Positions 9,712 through 18,782 of a DNA stretch of 64,000 nt are shown here, one piece after another. Each line of letters begins with the position of its first letter. Position 1 is the first letter of the stretch. Origin of the DNA: Poseidonibacter lekithochrous (GTDB lineage: Bacteria; Campylobacterota; Campylobacteria; Campylobacterales; Arcobacteraceae). The stretch is from NCBI RefSeq assembly GCF_013283835.1, contig NZ_CP054052.1, forward strand, positions 1,054,001 through 1,118,000. Direction: 5' to 3'. The notes under the pieces are model-generated. The model searched no databases. It was not told the DNA's origin and was given only the letters and a program-made list of their open reading frames with translations. The position numbers were made by a program, and so were the translations under genes.

Positions 9712-10824
9712 ATGAAATTTACAAATAAATTAATAGTAGCTACTTTTGTTTCGTCAACAATATTATTTACTGGATGTTCAAAAACTACGAGTAACGGCAT
9801 ATCAGTTCCTAATAAGGCAATGCAAGTAAAAAGAATGAAGTATAAAGTATATGTTGATAATGAATCTATACTAAAAAGAGAATCTAAACTTTTAGAGACA
9901 GTTCAGAATAAATTAACTAAGGGATTAAATACTTATATTCATTATAAAATGAACAATAATATAAATAAAGATATTACATTAGAATCAAAATATCAAATAG
10001 TACCAATAAAGAATAGAGTTAATTTACATGCAGGAATATTAAATTCTGATTCACACAGTACAGATAAACTTATGAATTCCTTTGAATTAAAAGAATCTAC
10101 TTTAAAAATAAAAGGAAATTTCAATATTGTAGATAGAGAATTGATTTCAAAAAAGAAATATACAAATGCACATGATATTGTTCTAGATTATATGAATATT
10201 TTATTAGGAATAGAAAATTCATTTAACAAAGGTTATTTAGCAAAAAACATGGCAACAGACATATTTCTTCTTGATGGAAATAAATTAAGAGAGAATAAAT
10301 TAGTATTAGTTCCTATTACTAAAGTTTATTCTATTAAAGATAAAACAAAAAATTTACTTAATTACTATGGATATCAAGTTATAAATGACAAAAACAAGGC
10401 TGATAAAGTTATAGATTTAGACCTTTATGCTTTTACACACTTGAATAAATTTGTTTCAAATATTAATTCAAGAAGACATGTAACAGGAGGGAATGGTAAG
10501 ATTGGTGCTGCAGTATTTGCCCTTGATTTATTAGGAACTTCAACTCCAAGAGCTAATAAATTGTCATATATGGCTAATGCAAAAGTTTATGATTCTATAA
10601 AGAAAGAAAAAGAAGAAAAATCTGAAATTATACTTGCTATCAAAGAATCTTATGGGCTAGTTGATTTTAATTGGGAATATTATGAAAAATATTTGAAAGA
10701 CGATAGATATTTCAATTCATCAATCGCTTCTTTAATTTACTTCATGGAAACTGGAAAAACAAAAGATAAAGAAGATATGATTCTTTCTGTATCTGAAAAA
10801 ACAAAAAAAGGTTTTTTAAATTAA
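9712..10824 (+). CDS. Putative outer-membrane lipoprotein
   Basis: 370 residues. The signal peptide ends in a clear lipobox (FTGCSK, lipidated C22). The mature domain is mixed alpha/beta, with paired sections such as LVLVPITKVYSI and KVIDLDLYAF, and a glycine-rich hydrophobic stretch (TGGNGKIGAAVFALDLLG, about 258-275) that might insert into a membrane. The pattern is loosely reminiscent of TraT-type surface-exclusion lipoproteins, but I cannot confirm this. It ends the repressor-controlled operon, and its stop nearly meets the convergent recombinase gene. Confidence 0.7.
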   Translation: MKFTNKLIVATFVSSTILFTGCSKTTSNGISVPNKAMQVKRMKYKVYVDNESILKRESKLLETVQNKLTKGLNTYIHYKMNNNINKDITLESKYQIVPIKNRVNLHAGILNSDSHSTDKLMNSFELKESTLKIKGNFNIVDRELISKKKYTNAHDIVLDYMNILLGIENSFNKGYLAKNMATDIFLLDGNKLRENKLVLVPITKVYSIKDKTKNLLNYYGYQVINDKNKADKVIDLDLYAFTHLNKFVSNINSRRHVTGGNGKIGAAVFALDLLGTSTPRANKLSYMANAKVYDSIKKEKEEKSEIILAIKESYGLVDFNWEYYEKYLKDDRYFNSSIASLIYFMETGKTKDKEDMILSVSEKTKKGFLN

Positions 10825-10832
10825 ATAATTTA

Positions 10833-11756
10833 TTAGAATAGATAATGTTCCGTAATGCTACTTCTATTATGCTTCATTTCATGGCTCACTTTTTGAAGTG
10901 ACTCATGATATGAATATCCTGCTTGAGCATATTCAAACATCCTCCTCTTTGCAAAGTTCCATCTAAGTCCATGACTACCTTCTGGAATTTCATTTGAAAC
11001 TAAACATGCTTGCTTTAAATCATTATAATATTTTTGTCGATTTATTTTAAACTTCCCAGTTTTTTTAATATATTCTTTTAGTAGATCATATGTTTTAATA
11101 TTAACTAGAACTTCACCTTCTTTACCTCCTTTTTCTTTATTCCAAATTATTCCTTTCTCTTTATTTGTGGTTAAATCAGTTTTTATTCCTAATAATTGCT
11201 CTTTAGTAATTAATGCTATCCCTTCTATTCTTGCTCCACCTTCATACTGTATACTTGCAGCAAGTTTATATATATCTACATTTAAGTTTTGAATAATTAG
11301 GTTTGGGTTAGTATAAGCTCTGCTGTGATAATTATCAGCAACTAAATCTAAATCTCTTGCTGAATCTAAAATAACTTGCCTTATTGAAAAATCGTATTTT
11401 CTATCTTCATTATGTATATTTTTTGCGAAACTTGTTAGTGATACTTCCAGTTTGCCTAATGCAGCTGATATTTTTTCTAAATACTGTTTTGAAGGATAGT
11501 ACTCTATTTTATAATCCATATAAGCAGTAATATGTTCATGTGATATTAGTTCACAGTTATTAATTTTCCAATGTTCTTTTAAATAGTTAAAAAAGTTGTT
11601 CCAAATGTTGCGATAACTCTCCATAGTTTTATATGAAGCAACCATTTGATAATGAGGATGATTAGGATTAACTCTATCTACTTTTCTTGTGCCTTCATTA
11701 AAAATTTGTTTCACTAATTGTGAACTTTGATAGTATACGCTTCCTCTAATGGTCAA
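10833..11756 (-). CDS. Tyrosine recombinase (first integrase)
   Basis: 307 residues with a SAM-like N-terminal core-binding domain (about 40-115) and a catalytic domain that keeps the expected residues: R176 (GGARIEG), H262-x-x-R265 (HGLR), H296 (KHNR) and nucleophile Y305 only two residues from the C-terminus. The H296-Y305 spacing matches the second integrase in this island. The very short tail after the tyrosine is unusual but not disabling. It is probably an element-encoded integrase or recombinase. Its sites are not evident. Confidence 0.85.
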   Translation of the reverse strand: MTIRGSVYYQSSQLVKQIFNEGTRKVDRVNPNHPHYQMVASYKTMESYRNIWNNFFNYLKEHWKINNCELISHEHITAYMDYKIEYYPSKQYLEKISAALGKLEVSLTSFAKNIHNEDRKYDFSIRQVILDSARDLDLVADNYHSRAYTNPNLIIQNLNVDIYKLAASIQYEGGARIEGIALITKEQLLGIKTDLTTNKEKGIIWNKEKGGKEGEVLVNIKTYDLLKEYIKKTGKFKINRQKYYNDLKQACLVSNEIPEGSHGLRWNFAKRRMFEYAQAGYSYHESLQKVSHEMKHNRSSITEHYLF

Positions 11757-12281
11757 TCCTTTATAATAATATTTAAGATAGTTTTAGCCTCTATCATTCA
11801 GGCAGTTAATGTTAAGTCAATCTGCATTTGTTTTTACAATTGTTGCATCTCAATTATTTACTTATTCGTATTGGGCTTGTAAATAGCCAAAGTTTTTAAA
11901 TTTTATTCATTAATACTAACAATTTGTAAGATTGCTAAACTTCTTTGATTTTTTTAATCACAATATACCTTTAATCAAAGTAACTAGATAATATTGCATG
12001 CTCTTTTGATTGAGATGGGAAGATACACTCGTAAGTAAATCTGAGCTCCAACTATATTTCTCTTTGTCTTATGTAAATAAAAATATTAAAATAAGTTTAT
12101 CATGAAAATTTGTTTAGTGGTTTTGAAGATAAAAAATAAGATGACTTAACTGTTTTAACCAGTTTCCTTTTTTAACTATAAAGAAGAAAAAGCCCATAAA
12201 ATCTGGGCTTTTTATGAAGTTTTGAAAGTATGAAAAATTTGAAAATAAACAAATTATAAACATATCAATAAACATTTTTGT
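11757..12281. other. Long intergenic region inside the island
   Basis: About 525 bases between the first recombinase and the three-gene minus-strand block. There is no convincing ORF, tRNA or repeat array. The only clear structure is the terminator hairpin at 12187-12213. Confidence 0.6.
12187..12213. terminator. Bidirectional intrinsic terminator
   Basis: A perfect 10-bp stem AAAAAGCCCA/TGGGCTTTTT with a 7-base loop. It lies about 70 bases after the last gene of the 13522-12282 minus-strand operon and has T-runs in both directions. Confidence 0.8.
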
Positions 12282-12758
12282 TTAATAAAGATTAGATCTT
12301 TTTAGCAAGTCTTGCCAATATTCTGATTCTTCACATATCTTGATATCCTCATTTACAGCAAATACTGTCCTTCTAAGAATATTGTTTGATTCCTTTGCTA
12401 TTAATTTGGTCTCAGCTTTTGACAAATAAATATTTGTTCCTTTTACTTTAATACTATTCACAATTCCATCTGGAGTTTTTAATGATTTGTTCTCTATAAA
12501 TTTTGATGTTTTATCATTATAGAAAAGTTCAAGTTCCGATACTAGTAATTTAAAGTCTGCAGTTTTTGTACAAATAAATTTATCTTTTACAAAAAATAAA
12601 ATATTAGTACACAGATGTTTATCATTTAATTCAATATTACAAGTAAAAATTTTAATGTTCTTTTCTGGAATTAATTCATATAATTTTGCATAGTCTTGTA
12701 CTGACTCCATTTCAATTTCCCATTTAACAAATTCTTCGTAGTTAAAATTATTGTTCAT
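12282..12758 (-). CDS. Hypothetical island protein
   Basis: The longest frame begins at 12881, but that would overlap the upstream gene by more than 130 bases. I place the start at the ATG at 12758, preceded by AAGGAAAAAGC, giving 158 residues beginning MNNNFNYEEF and an 11-base overlap with the previous gene. The protein is lysine- and glutamate-rich with no membrane segment and no family I recognise. It is last in a three-gene operon whose first member looks like an excisionase, so a role in element maintenance is possible but unproven. Confidence 0.65.
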   Translation of the reverse strand: MNNNFNYEEFVKWEIEMESVQDYAKLYELIPEKNIKIFTCNIELNDKHLCTNILFFVKDKFICTKTADFKLLVSELELFYNDKTSKFIENKSLKTPDGIVNSIKVKGTNIYLSKAETKLIAKESNNILRRTVFAVNEDIKICEESEYWQDLLKRSNLY

Positions 12759-13218
12759 TGCTTTTTCCTTTTTTATTTTCAATTTCATTCCAAAGTTGAT
12801 ATATTTTTGAGTAAGAGACTTCAAACCTATGATATTTTTCAAAGTATTTTGATATCTCTCTAAAACTATATTTTTCATCATTTTTCAAAGTTTTTACAAT
12901 GGCCCAGTTTTCTAAAAGTTTTTCTCTTTTTAGATTTAACTTTAGATTTTTAGATCTATATTCTATTGCCCTATAATTAACTTTTTCTATTTTTGATAAT
13001 ATTTCATCTATGGCTAGCACAAAAGATGAATAGGTTAAAACACTATTATTTACATCAGTATGATGAGACTTTAATTTATGAAATATCTTTTTTTGTGATT
13101 CAAAAATCTTTAGTTTACTTTCAATATCTAGTTTTGAAAAAACTCTTAGTTTTTGGTTTTGTATTGTAAAACTCATTTTAGTTAACACTTCACAATAGTT
13201 AATTTTCTCTTTTGACAA
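12748..13218 (-). CDS. Hypothetical protein with C-terminal HTH-like segment
   Basis: 156 residues, strongly basic and helical, starting at TTG with AAGG about 9 bases upstream. The C-terminal third (SFREISKYFEKYHRFEVSYSKIYQLW) has the rhythm of a helix-turn-helix, as in small plasmid or island proteins that read DNA. It starts 10 bases after the excisionase-like gene and overlaps the next gene by 11 bases. Function unknown. Confidence 0.65.
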   Translation of the reverse strand: MSKEKINYCEVLTKMSFTIQNQKLRVFSKLDIESKLKIFESQKKIFHKLKSHHTDVNNSVLTYSSFVLAIDEILSKIEKVNYRAIEYRSKNLKLNLKREKLLENWAIVKTLKNDEKYSFREISKYFEKYHRFEVSYSKIYQLWNEIENKKGKSNEQ

Positions 13219-13228
13219 TTGAAATACC

Positions 13229-13522
13229 TTAGTATATTTTTACTGTCTTACTAAGGTATTTACTTACTTCAACAATTGGAAAAATATATGATGCATTTTT
13301 GCCTATTCCTGAGCGTTTGTATGCTGGAATATCAGAACACTCCTTTATTCTTCTGTCTATAGTTTGTTCTGATTTTTTTAATACTTCTGCTAGTTCTTTT
13401 TTTGTCAATGTGATACCATATTTAAAGAAAAGCAATGTTGTGTATTTATCTACATTATTATTTGAACGTGAAAGATATCCTGAGATTTCTAATTCTTCTT
13501 TTGTTAATTTGTTTATGTTCAT
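13229..13522 (-). CDS. Excisionase-like small DNA-binding protein
   Basis: 97 residues. The centre (LTKKELAEVLKKSEQTIDRRI) is a clear helix-turn-helix of the MerR/AlpA type, followed by a short basic wing (AYKRSGIGKNASYIFPIVEVSKYL). Such proteins often act as excisionases or activators of integrase genes on islands. It heads a minus-strand operon and shares its upstream region with the divergent WYL gene. The DNA-binding call is good; the excisionase role is inference from context (two tyrosine recombinases in the island). Confidence 0.7.
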   Translation of the reverse strand: MNINKLTKEELEISGYLSRSNNNVDKYTTLLFFKYGITLTKKELAEVLKKSEQTIDRRIKECSDIPAYKRSGIGKNASYIFPIVEVSKYLSKTVKIY

Positions 13523-13569
13523 ACTATCCCTTGATTAATATTTGTAACTATAAGCGCTTAAGTATTGAA

Positions 13570-13609
13570 ATTGTATGATATTGTATGCGGTTTATTTGAC
13601 GCATACAAT
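13570..13609. promoter_or_regulatory. Palindromic operator upstream of the WYL gene
   Basis: A perfect inverted repeat ATTGTATGCG (13580-13589) / CGCATACAAT (13600-13609) with a 10-base spacer. A partial third copy ATTGTATGAT lies directly before it (13570-13579). It lies 16 bases before the WYL gene's ATG, in the divergent intergenic region. It is probably a binding site for the WYL regulator or the excisionase-like protein. Confidence 0.65.
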
Positions 13610-13625
13610 TAACTGGAGATTTTCT

Positions 13626-14663
13626 ATGAAAAATAAGTATATAAAACTGAAAAAAATATTAAATAGATTTTATTTATATACTATAAAAAGTACAGATTTA
13701 ATTAATAATGAAATCACATATGATAATGTAAGAGATGCTATTAGAAGTTTAAATAAATTTAATTTATTATCAAAAAAAACATCTAAGGGATATAATGTAT
13801 TAAATAAAAAACTTCTTGACAAAAGTGTTTTTTTTAATAAAGAATATAATGTTTCTTTAATATCTTCTTTAGTTTATAGTGAAGATGAAAAAACAGAAAA
13901 AATTTTAGAATATATTTTTAATGAAATACCTCAAAATATATATTCATCAGTTTATAATAAATACAGTAGAACTATAGATGAAAAATTTATACCTTTATTA
14001 GATAGTGAAAAATATAAAGTGTTTTCAACAATTGTTGAAAACAATATTGGTTCTTCTAAACATATATATGAGATATATAATGATGAAAATAGTACTTATG
14101 AAAAAATTGTTCCCTTAAGAGTATATATCCTTGAAAATTCTTGGTTTCTTTGTGCATTTAATTTAGAAAAAAAAGAAATTGTATTAATTGATTCATTATT
14201 TATTGCTACTTTAAAGTTTTTGAATCTAATTTTTGAAGAGTATATATCAGAAAAACAAATTGATGAAGCTTTTAATAATATTATTGAAGGGAATGAAGCT
14301 TTAGAGCTTATACACTATAGAATAACTCCTGAATTAATATCTTATTTTGATCAGTTTAAACTTATTAAAGATTATGAAATATTTGAAGATGTTATAAGTT
14401 TTGAAGAAAGGTTGAACTTTATAGATAGTAGCGATCTTACTGACAAGAATACAAAAGTTAAATTTAATAATATCGTTGATTTATGTTCTATAAATCCTTT
14501 GAATAGTGAAATAGAATTTGAAGATTTTTTACCTAAAAAATATATATTAGTTGTTAAACTCTCAAAATATAAAATTAGTCTTATAAAGAATATTTTCCCA
14601 AATGTAGAAGTTTTACAAAGCGGGGATATTAATAAATTAAGTTATTGTAAGAAGGTAATGTAA
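13626..14663 (+). CDS. WYL-domain regulator-like protein
   Basis: The frame is open from 13575, but the ATG at 13626 has TGGAG upstream and clears the operator palindrome, giving 345 residues. The N-terminus (YIKLKKILNRFYLYTIKSTDL...TYDNVRDAIRSLNKFNLL) resembles a winged HTH. The middle (PLRVYILENSWFLCAFNLE, about residues 155-175) resembles the WYL ligand-sensing core. WYL proteins often regulate phage-defence and element genes in response to nucleotide or nucleic-acid ligands. It is followed three bases later by an HExxH protein, forming a two-gene unit beside the integrase. The family call is from pattern and moderately sure. Confidence 0.65.
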   Translation: MKNKYIKLKKILNRFYLYTIKSTDLINNEITYDNVRDAIRSLNKFNLLSKKTSKGYNVLNKKLLDKSVFFNKEYNVSLISSLVYSEDEKTEKILEYIFNEIPQNIYSSVYNKYSRTIDEKFIPLLDSEKYKVFSTIVENNIGSSKHIYEIYNDENSTYEKIVPLRVYILENSWFLCAFNLEKKEIVLIDSLFIATLKFLNLIFEEYISEKQIDEAFNNIIEGNEALELIHYRITPELISYFDQFKLIKDYEIFEDVISFEERLNFIDSSDLTDKNTKVKFNNIVDLCSINPLNSEIEFEDFLPKKYILVVKLSKYKISLIKNIFPNVEVLQSGDINKLSYCKKVM

Positions 14664-14666
14664 TTA

Positions 14667-15515
14667 ATGAATTTAGATAATATAAAATTTGATAGTGATT
14701 ATTGGAATGGAATATTACCAAGAATAAATAAGAATATAAGACAATTTTTTTTAATTTCAAAAAATATTGATATTGATATCTCATTGAATCGAAAATTAGG
14801 GTCTAAATTAAGTACTTACTGTAAAAAGATAAATTCTCAAAAATATAAAGTTTTTATAGGTAAAGAATTATTAGAAGAAATTAATTTATGTTTAACTAGA
14901 GAATATAATAATGAAAGCTCTTTACTCTTTAAAGATATTCCATTCGATTGTTTTGATGAAACAATTATATTAATTAAAGAATTTATTATTGAGTTTATTG
15001 CGTTACATGAATTTTCACATATTATGGGTAAGCATTTTGAAATTAAATCAGATAAGAATGAACATATAGTGAAAGATATTAACTTACTTGAAGTAGATGC
15101 TGATAGATTTGGAAGTATGCTTTTAGCAGGTAAATATTTATCTATTATAGAAAAATATGGAAAACAAAAATATTCTTATTTAATTAGAACATTAATTTAT
15201 GTGCAGTTTTATATATTTGAAATTAGATTTAAATTAGAACCTAAAAAAAATCAGGCTTATCATATTCAAAGAATTACTTTAGGCTCGAATGGTTTTACAG
15301 AAGCTATATATCGGAATCCTTCTCTCCTTAGTCTTTCATTTAATGAAATTAAAAAAATTAGTATGGATTGTATTATTAACTACTTTTTTGAATATAAACT
15401 TTCTCCAGATGAAATTAAATATATATTAAATAATCAGGATAAAATTCTAAAAGCTTATATATATTTTAGAGAAAAATATGAATTAGATAAAAAGTGGGAA
15501 AACTCATTATCTTGA
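14667..15515 (+). CDS. HExxH zinc-metallopeptidase-like protein
   Basis: 282 residues, no signal peptide, no clear membrane span. The motif HEFSH is at 114-118 and EVDAD at 142-146, matching the HExxH...ExxAD metal site of M48-like and ImmA/IrrE-like peptidases, with a hydrophobic helix before it. It starts three bases after the WYL-like gene and is surely co-transcribed. Its last nine bases overlap the convergent integrase gene. A regulator next to a soluble HExxH protein recalls ImmR/ImmA switches, in which the peptidase inactivates the regulator, but there is no direct evidence here. The substrate is unknown. Confidence 0.72.
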   Translation: MNLDNIKFDSDYWNGILPRINKNIRQFFLISKNIDIDISLNRKLGSKLSTYCKKINSQKYKVFIGKELLEEINLCLTREYNNESSLLFKDIPFDCFDETIILIKEFIIEFIALHEFSHIMGKHFEIKSDKNEHIVKDINLLEVDADRFGSMLLAGKYLSIIEKYGKQKYSYLIRTLIYVQFYIFEIRFKLEPKKNQAYHIQRITLGSNGFTEAIYRNPSLLSLSFNEIKKISMDCIINYFFEYKLSPDEIKYILNNQDKILKAYIYFREKYELDKKWENSLS

Positions 15516-16625
15516 ATATAGATTTAAAACCATATCTTTTCCACTATCCGGAGCAAGTTTAGCATATCTTAGTGTCATTGCAATATCCTTATGATTCATT
15601 AGTTTTTGAATAGTATATATTGGTGTACCCTTAATAGCTAAATGACTAGCAAACGTGTGCCTCAAGGTATGTGTAACTACCCGATTCTTTCTATCATATT
15701 TATCTAGTCCAATATTAAAATATTTGTTATATATTTTAGTAAGTCTGTCTTGAATCACTTGTTTTCCTCTATCTATAACTTTTTCATTAACATTTAATCT
15801 TTCAATTCTTTTAATTAATAAAGATTTTAACTCATCATTAAAAAAACCTAAATAAGTAGTATTATTTTTATGATCTTTTAATTGTATGCTATTTGAGTCT
15901 ATTTTAATATCTTTTTTAGTTATTGATAATATTGTACTTAGTCTGGCACCTGTTTGAAGTGCAATTTGAACAAATGTATATAGGTATTCTTCATGTTTTA
16001 TTTGATTTAATAATATATTTATTTCTTCTAATGTTAAATATCTTTCTCTTTTATTATCAATAGTGATTCTTTTTATATTATTAGAAATAGGATTACTCCC
16101 TTTAAATAATTCTTTTGAAATAGCAATGTTATAAATTGCTCCAATAATTTGAATTAAAGCACTTACTGTTCTTTCTGCAAGGAACTTTCTTTTTTCATTT
16201 TGTAATTTTTTGATTATATCTACATCTATTTCATAAATGCAACGGTTGCCTATGTAATCTTTTATATGAATTTCGTAGCTTCTAATTATTTTTTTTATAT
16301 CCTTTACTTCATTTTCTTTTTCTTTAAAGTATACTTTTGCAATATCATCAAATATTATTTCTTTTTTATTTCTTGTTCTTGCAATTACTGGAGGTTCTTC
16401 TCCTAATCTTATTTTTGTTAAAATTTCATTTCTTATTTGTTTACAGTAGTTTATTCTAATACCTTGAGAATACTTTCCAATAGTTTTTAATTTATCTTTA
16501 TTGTTTTCTCGGTATCTAATGATAAACACTTTATCTACTTCTTTGGCTTTTTCATTTATAATACGTTTGAAAAAAATACCTTCTTCATTAGTAGGAATTC
16601 TTTTTGATAATGTTTTTAAATTCAT
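15507..16625 (-). CDS. Tyrosine integrase at the island edge
   Basis: 372 residues with the full P4/lambda-type layout: an N-terminal arm-binding domain (about 1-90), a core-binding domain (95-185) and a catalytic domain with R228 (TGARLS), H319-x-x-R322 (HTLRH), H345 (MNHKD) and nucleophile Y354. It is transcribed toward the island interior with its 5' end facing ychF, the usual position of an island integrase beside its attachment site. The last bases overlap the HExxH gene. No tRNA lies at this junction, so the site is probably intergenic. Confident as an integrase. Confidence 0.95.
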   Translation of the reverse strand: MNLKTLSKRIPTNEEGIFFKRIINEKAKEVDKVFIIRYRENNKDKLKTIGKYSQGIRINYCKQIRNEILTKIRLGEEPPVIARTRNKKEIIFDDIAKVYFKEKENEVKDIKKIIRSYEIHIKDYIGNRCIYEIDVDIIKKLQNEKRKFLAERTVSALIQIIGAIYNIAISKELFKGSNPISNNIKRITIDNKRERYLTLEEINILLNQIKHEEYLYTFVQIALQTGARLSTILSITKKDIKIDSNSIQLKDHKNNTTYLGFFNDELKSLLIKRIERLNVNEKVIDRGKQVIQDRLTKIYNKYFNIGLDKYDRKNRVVTHTLRHTFASHLAIKGTPIYTIQKLMNHKDIAMTLRYAKLAPDSGKDMVLNLYSR

Positions 16626-16734
16626 AATAAATAAGTCCTTATTTAGTCCTTGTGATTTTAAAAATATTGTTAAATATTGATAATTTATTATAGTAGAAGA
16701 ATTTATAAATAAACCTTTTAAATACCCATTTTAT

Positions 16735-16754
16735 GGTTATTGTAGGTTATTGTA
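16735..16754. repeat. Tandem 10-bp direct repeat between integrase and ychF
   Basis: GGTTATTGTA occurs twice with no gap, directly upstream of ychF. It could be integrase arm sites, part of the attachment core, or promoter structure of ychF. I found no clear second copy elsewhere in the window. Confidence 0.5.
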
Positions 16755-16776
16755 TAGAAAAATATAAAGGAAACAA

Positions 16777-17880
16777 ATGGGATTAGGTGTAGGAATCGTA
16801 GGACTACCAAATATTGGAAAATCAACAACTTTTAATGCTTTAACAAAAGCACAAAATGCAGAGGCACAAAACTACCCGTTTTGTACAATTGAACCAAATA
16901 AGGCAATTGTTCCAGTACCAGACAAAAGACTTGATGCATTAGCAGAGATTGTTATCCCAGATAAAATTCAACATTCAACTATTGATTTTGTTGATATTGC
17001 TGGATTAGTAAAAGGTGCATCTAAAGGTGAAGGTTTAGGAAATCAATTCTTATCTAATATTAGAGAAGTAGAAGTGATTTTACACATGGTTAGATGTTTT
17101 GAAGATGAAAATGTTGTTCATGTTGAAGGTGGAATTGATCCATTAAGAGATATTGAAATTATTGAAACAGAACTTATTTATGCTGATATTTCACAAGTTG
17201 AAAAGAAATGTGATAAGCTTAAAAAAGAATCTAAATTTGATAAATCAGCAGCTGCTAAACATGTTGTTGCAACAGCTTTATTAACTCACTTAGAAGATTT
17301 ACAAGCAGCAAGTACATTTGCAGATAAAGAAGACGAAAACTTTATTGAATTAGATAAAGAATTAAGACTATTATCAAACAAAAGTATTATTTATGGAACA
17401 AATGTTGATGAAGATTCATTAGCAGATGGTGGAAATGAATATGTTGATATGGTTAAAAATCATGCTTCTGAAGTTGGTGCGGATGTTATTGTATTATGTG
17501 CTAAAATTGAAGAAGAATTAGTTGGTTTAGAAGATGATGAAGCACAAGAGTTTTTAACAGACTTAGGTGTTGAAGAATCTGGATTAGAGCAAATTATCCA
17601 TAAAGCATTTGATAAATTAGGTCTTCAATCATACTTTACAGCTGGTAAAGTTGAAGTAAGAGCTTGGACAATCAAAAAAGAAACTAAAGCACCACAAGCT
17701 GCTGCAGTTATTCATAATGACTTTGAAAAAGGTTTTATTAAAGCGGAAGTTATTTCTTATTCTGACTTTGTTGAGTTTGGTGGAGATACTAAATGTAAAG
17801 AAGCTGGAAAATTAAGACTTGAAGGTAAAGATTACGTTGTGCAAGACGGAGATGTTATGCACTTTAGATTTAATACATAA
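16777..17880 (+). CDS. ychF: Redox-regulated ATPase YchF (Obg-like)
   Basis: 367 residues, normal length. The G1 loop GLPNIGKST is at 9-17, switch DIAGLVKGASKGEGLGNQFL follows near 72-91, and the C-terminal TGS domain (AWTIKKETKAPQAAAVIH...DVMHFRFN) is complete. YchF is a universally conserved P-loop protein that binds ATP in preference to GTP and associates with the ribosome. AAAGGA precedes the ATG. It is the first core gene after the integrase. Confidence 0.98.
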   Translation: MGLGVGIVGLPNIGKSTTFNALTKAQNAEAQNYPFCTIEPNKAIVPVPDKRLDALAEIVIPDKIQHSTIDFVDIAGLVKGASKGEGLGNQFLSNIREVEVILHMVRCFEDENVVHVEGGIDPLRDIEIIETELIYADISQVEKKCDKLKKESKFDKSAAAKHVVATALLTHLEDLQAASTFADKEDENFIELDKELRLLSNKSIIYGTNVDEDSLADGGNEYVDMVKNHASEVGADVIVLCAKIEEELVGLEDDEAQEFLTDLGVEESGLEQIIHKAFDKLGLQSYFTAGKVEVRAWTIKKETKAPQAAAVIHNDFEKGFIKAEVISYSDFVEFGGDTKCKEAGKLRLEGKDYVVQDGDVMHFRFNT

Positions 17881-17935
17881 TTGATTATAAATTAGTTATA
17901 ATTTTTTATTATTATCGTTTCTATAGGAGTTTATT

Positions 17936-18757
17936 TTGTCATCAGTTAGTATTTTAGAAAAAATCGAATCTCTTCCACCACTTCCTAAAACAATCGCCGA
18001 GATTGAGGAATTCAGAAGAAAAAGTGAAAAAGAAGCTTTTGAATTATTACAGATTATTGAAAAAGATGCGTTGATTATTTCTACGTTATTAAAAATCTCT
18101 AATTCTGCAATGTTTGGGTTTAGATCAAAAGTTGAAACACCAAGTAGAGCTATTAATTTACTTGGAATTAATTTCACTATTTCAATTGCAATTGGAGGGA
18201 CAGTTCAAAACCTTCTAATGGCAAACTTAGAGCCATATGGTATTAATAGTGATGATTTTATGAAAGCATCAAATCTTTCATCAACATTAACTCACCTTTG
18301 GGTTTCTAAATTTGATTATGATTTAAAAGAAGAGTTGTTATTACCTGCTTTATTACAAGAAGCTGGTAAATTTATCCTTGCTGATATAATCACAAGTGAT
18401 AAAAAAACTGAAGAGTTTAAAACAAAAGTTGCAAGCGGTGAAGAAGCTACTGCTGTTGAGAAAGAATTAGTAGGATTATCAAGTTCTGAAATTACTGCTA
18501 AGATTTTCAGACATTGGAAATTAAGTGACAATTTAATTAATGTTATTGAATTTGTTGATGATATTTCTAAGTGTGACGATTCAGTTAAACAAAAAGCTCA
18601 GATTCTAGATGTTATTAAAACAGCTTGTAATGTAAGTGATCCTTTAAGTGATGAAAATGTAGAAAAAGCTGTAGCTAAAGCTGCATCTTATGGTTTACAT
18701 ACTAAGTCTTTAGAGAAAGCTATAGAAACACTTCAAGATAGACTATTAGACGAGTAA
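17936..18757 (+). CDS. HDOD-domain signalling protein
   Basis: 273 residues that are essentially one HDOD domain (LPPLPKTIAEIEEFRRKSEKEAFELLQIIEKDALI at the start is characteristic). HDOD domains are HD-like helical folds lacking the catalytic metal site and usually act as partners in chemotaxis, c-di-GMP or stress signalling. The start is TTG with TAGGAG 6-7 bases upstream. It converges on the degenerate-GGDEF gene, and the two share a terminator hairpin that covers both stop codons. The exact role is unknown. Confidence 0.9.
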   Translation: MSSVSILEKIESLPPLPKTIAEIEEFRRKSEKEAFELLQIIEKDALIISTLLKISNSAMFGFRSKVETPSRAINLLGINFTISIAIGGTVQNLLMANLEPYGINSDDFMKASNLSSTLTHLWVSKFDYDLKEELLLPALLQEAGKFILADIITSDKKTEEFKTKVASGEEATAVEKELVGLSSSEITAKIFRHWKLSDNLINVIEFVDDISKCDDSVKQKAQILDVIKTACNVSDPLSDENVEKAVAKAASYGLHTKSLEKAIETLQDRLLDE

Positions 18758-18782
18758 TTAAGATTTTTTAATCTTAATTACT
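18753..18782. terminator. Bidirectional terminator spanning two stop codons
   Basis: A 13-bp stem (TAATTAAGATT/AATCTTAATTA plus two closing pairs) with a TTTT loop. It includes the stop of the HDOD gene and the stop of the convergent gene. Confidence 0.75.

Noticed and set aside
12759-12881. N-terminal extension of the minus-strand 158-residue gene
   Set aside because: Would overlap the preceding gene by more than 130 bases; the internal ATG has a strong AAGGA site.
16735-16754. Claiming the GGTTATTGTA tandem as a proven att site
   Set aside because: No matching copy was found at another candidate island end in the window; kept only as a candidate repeat.
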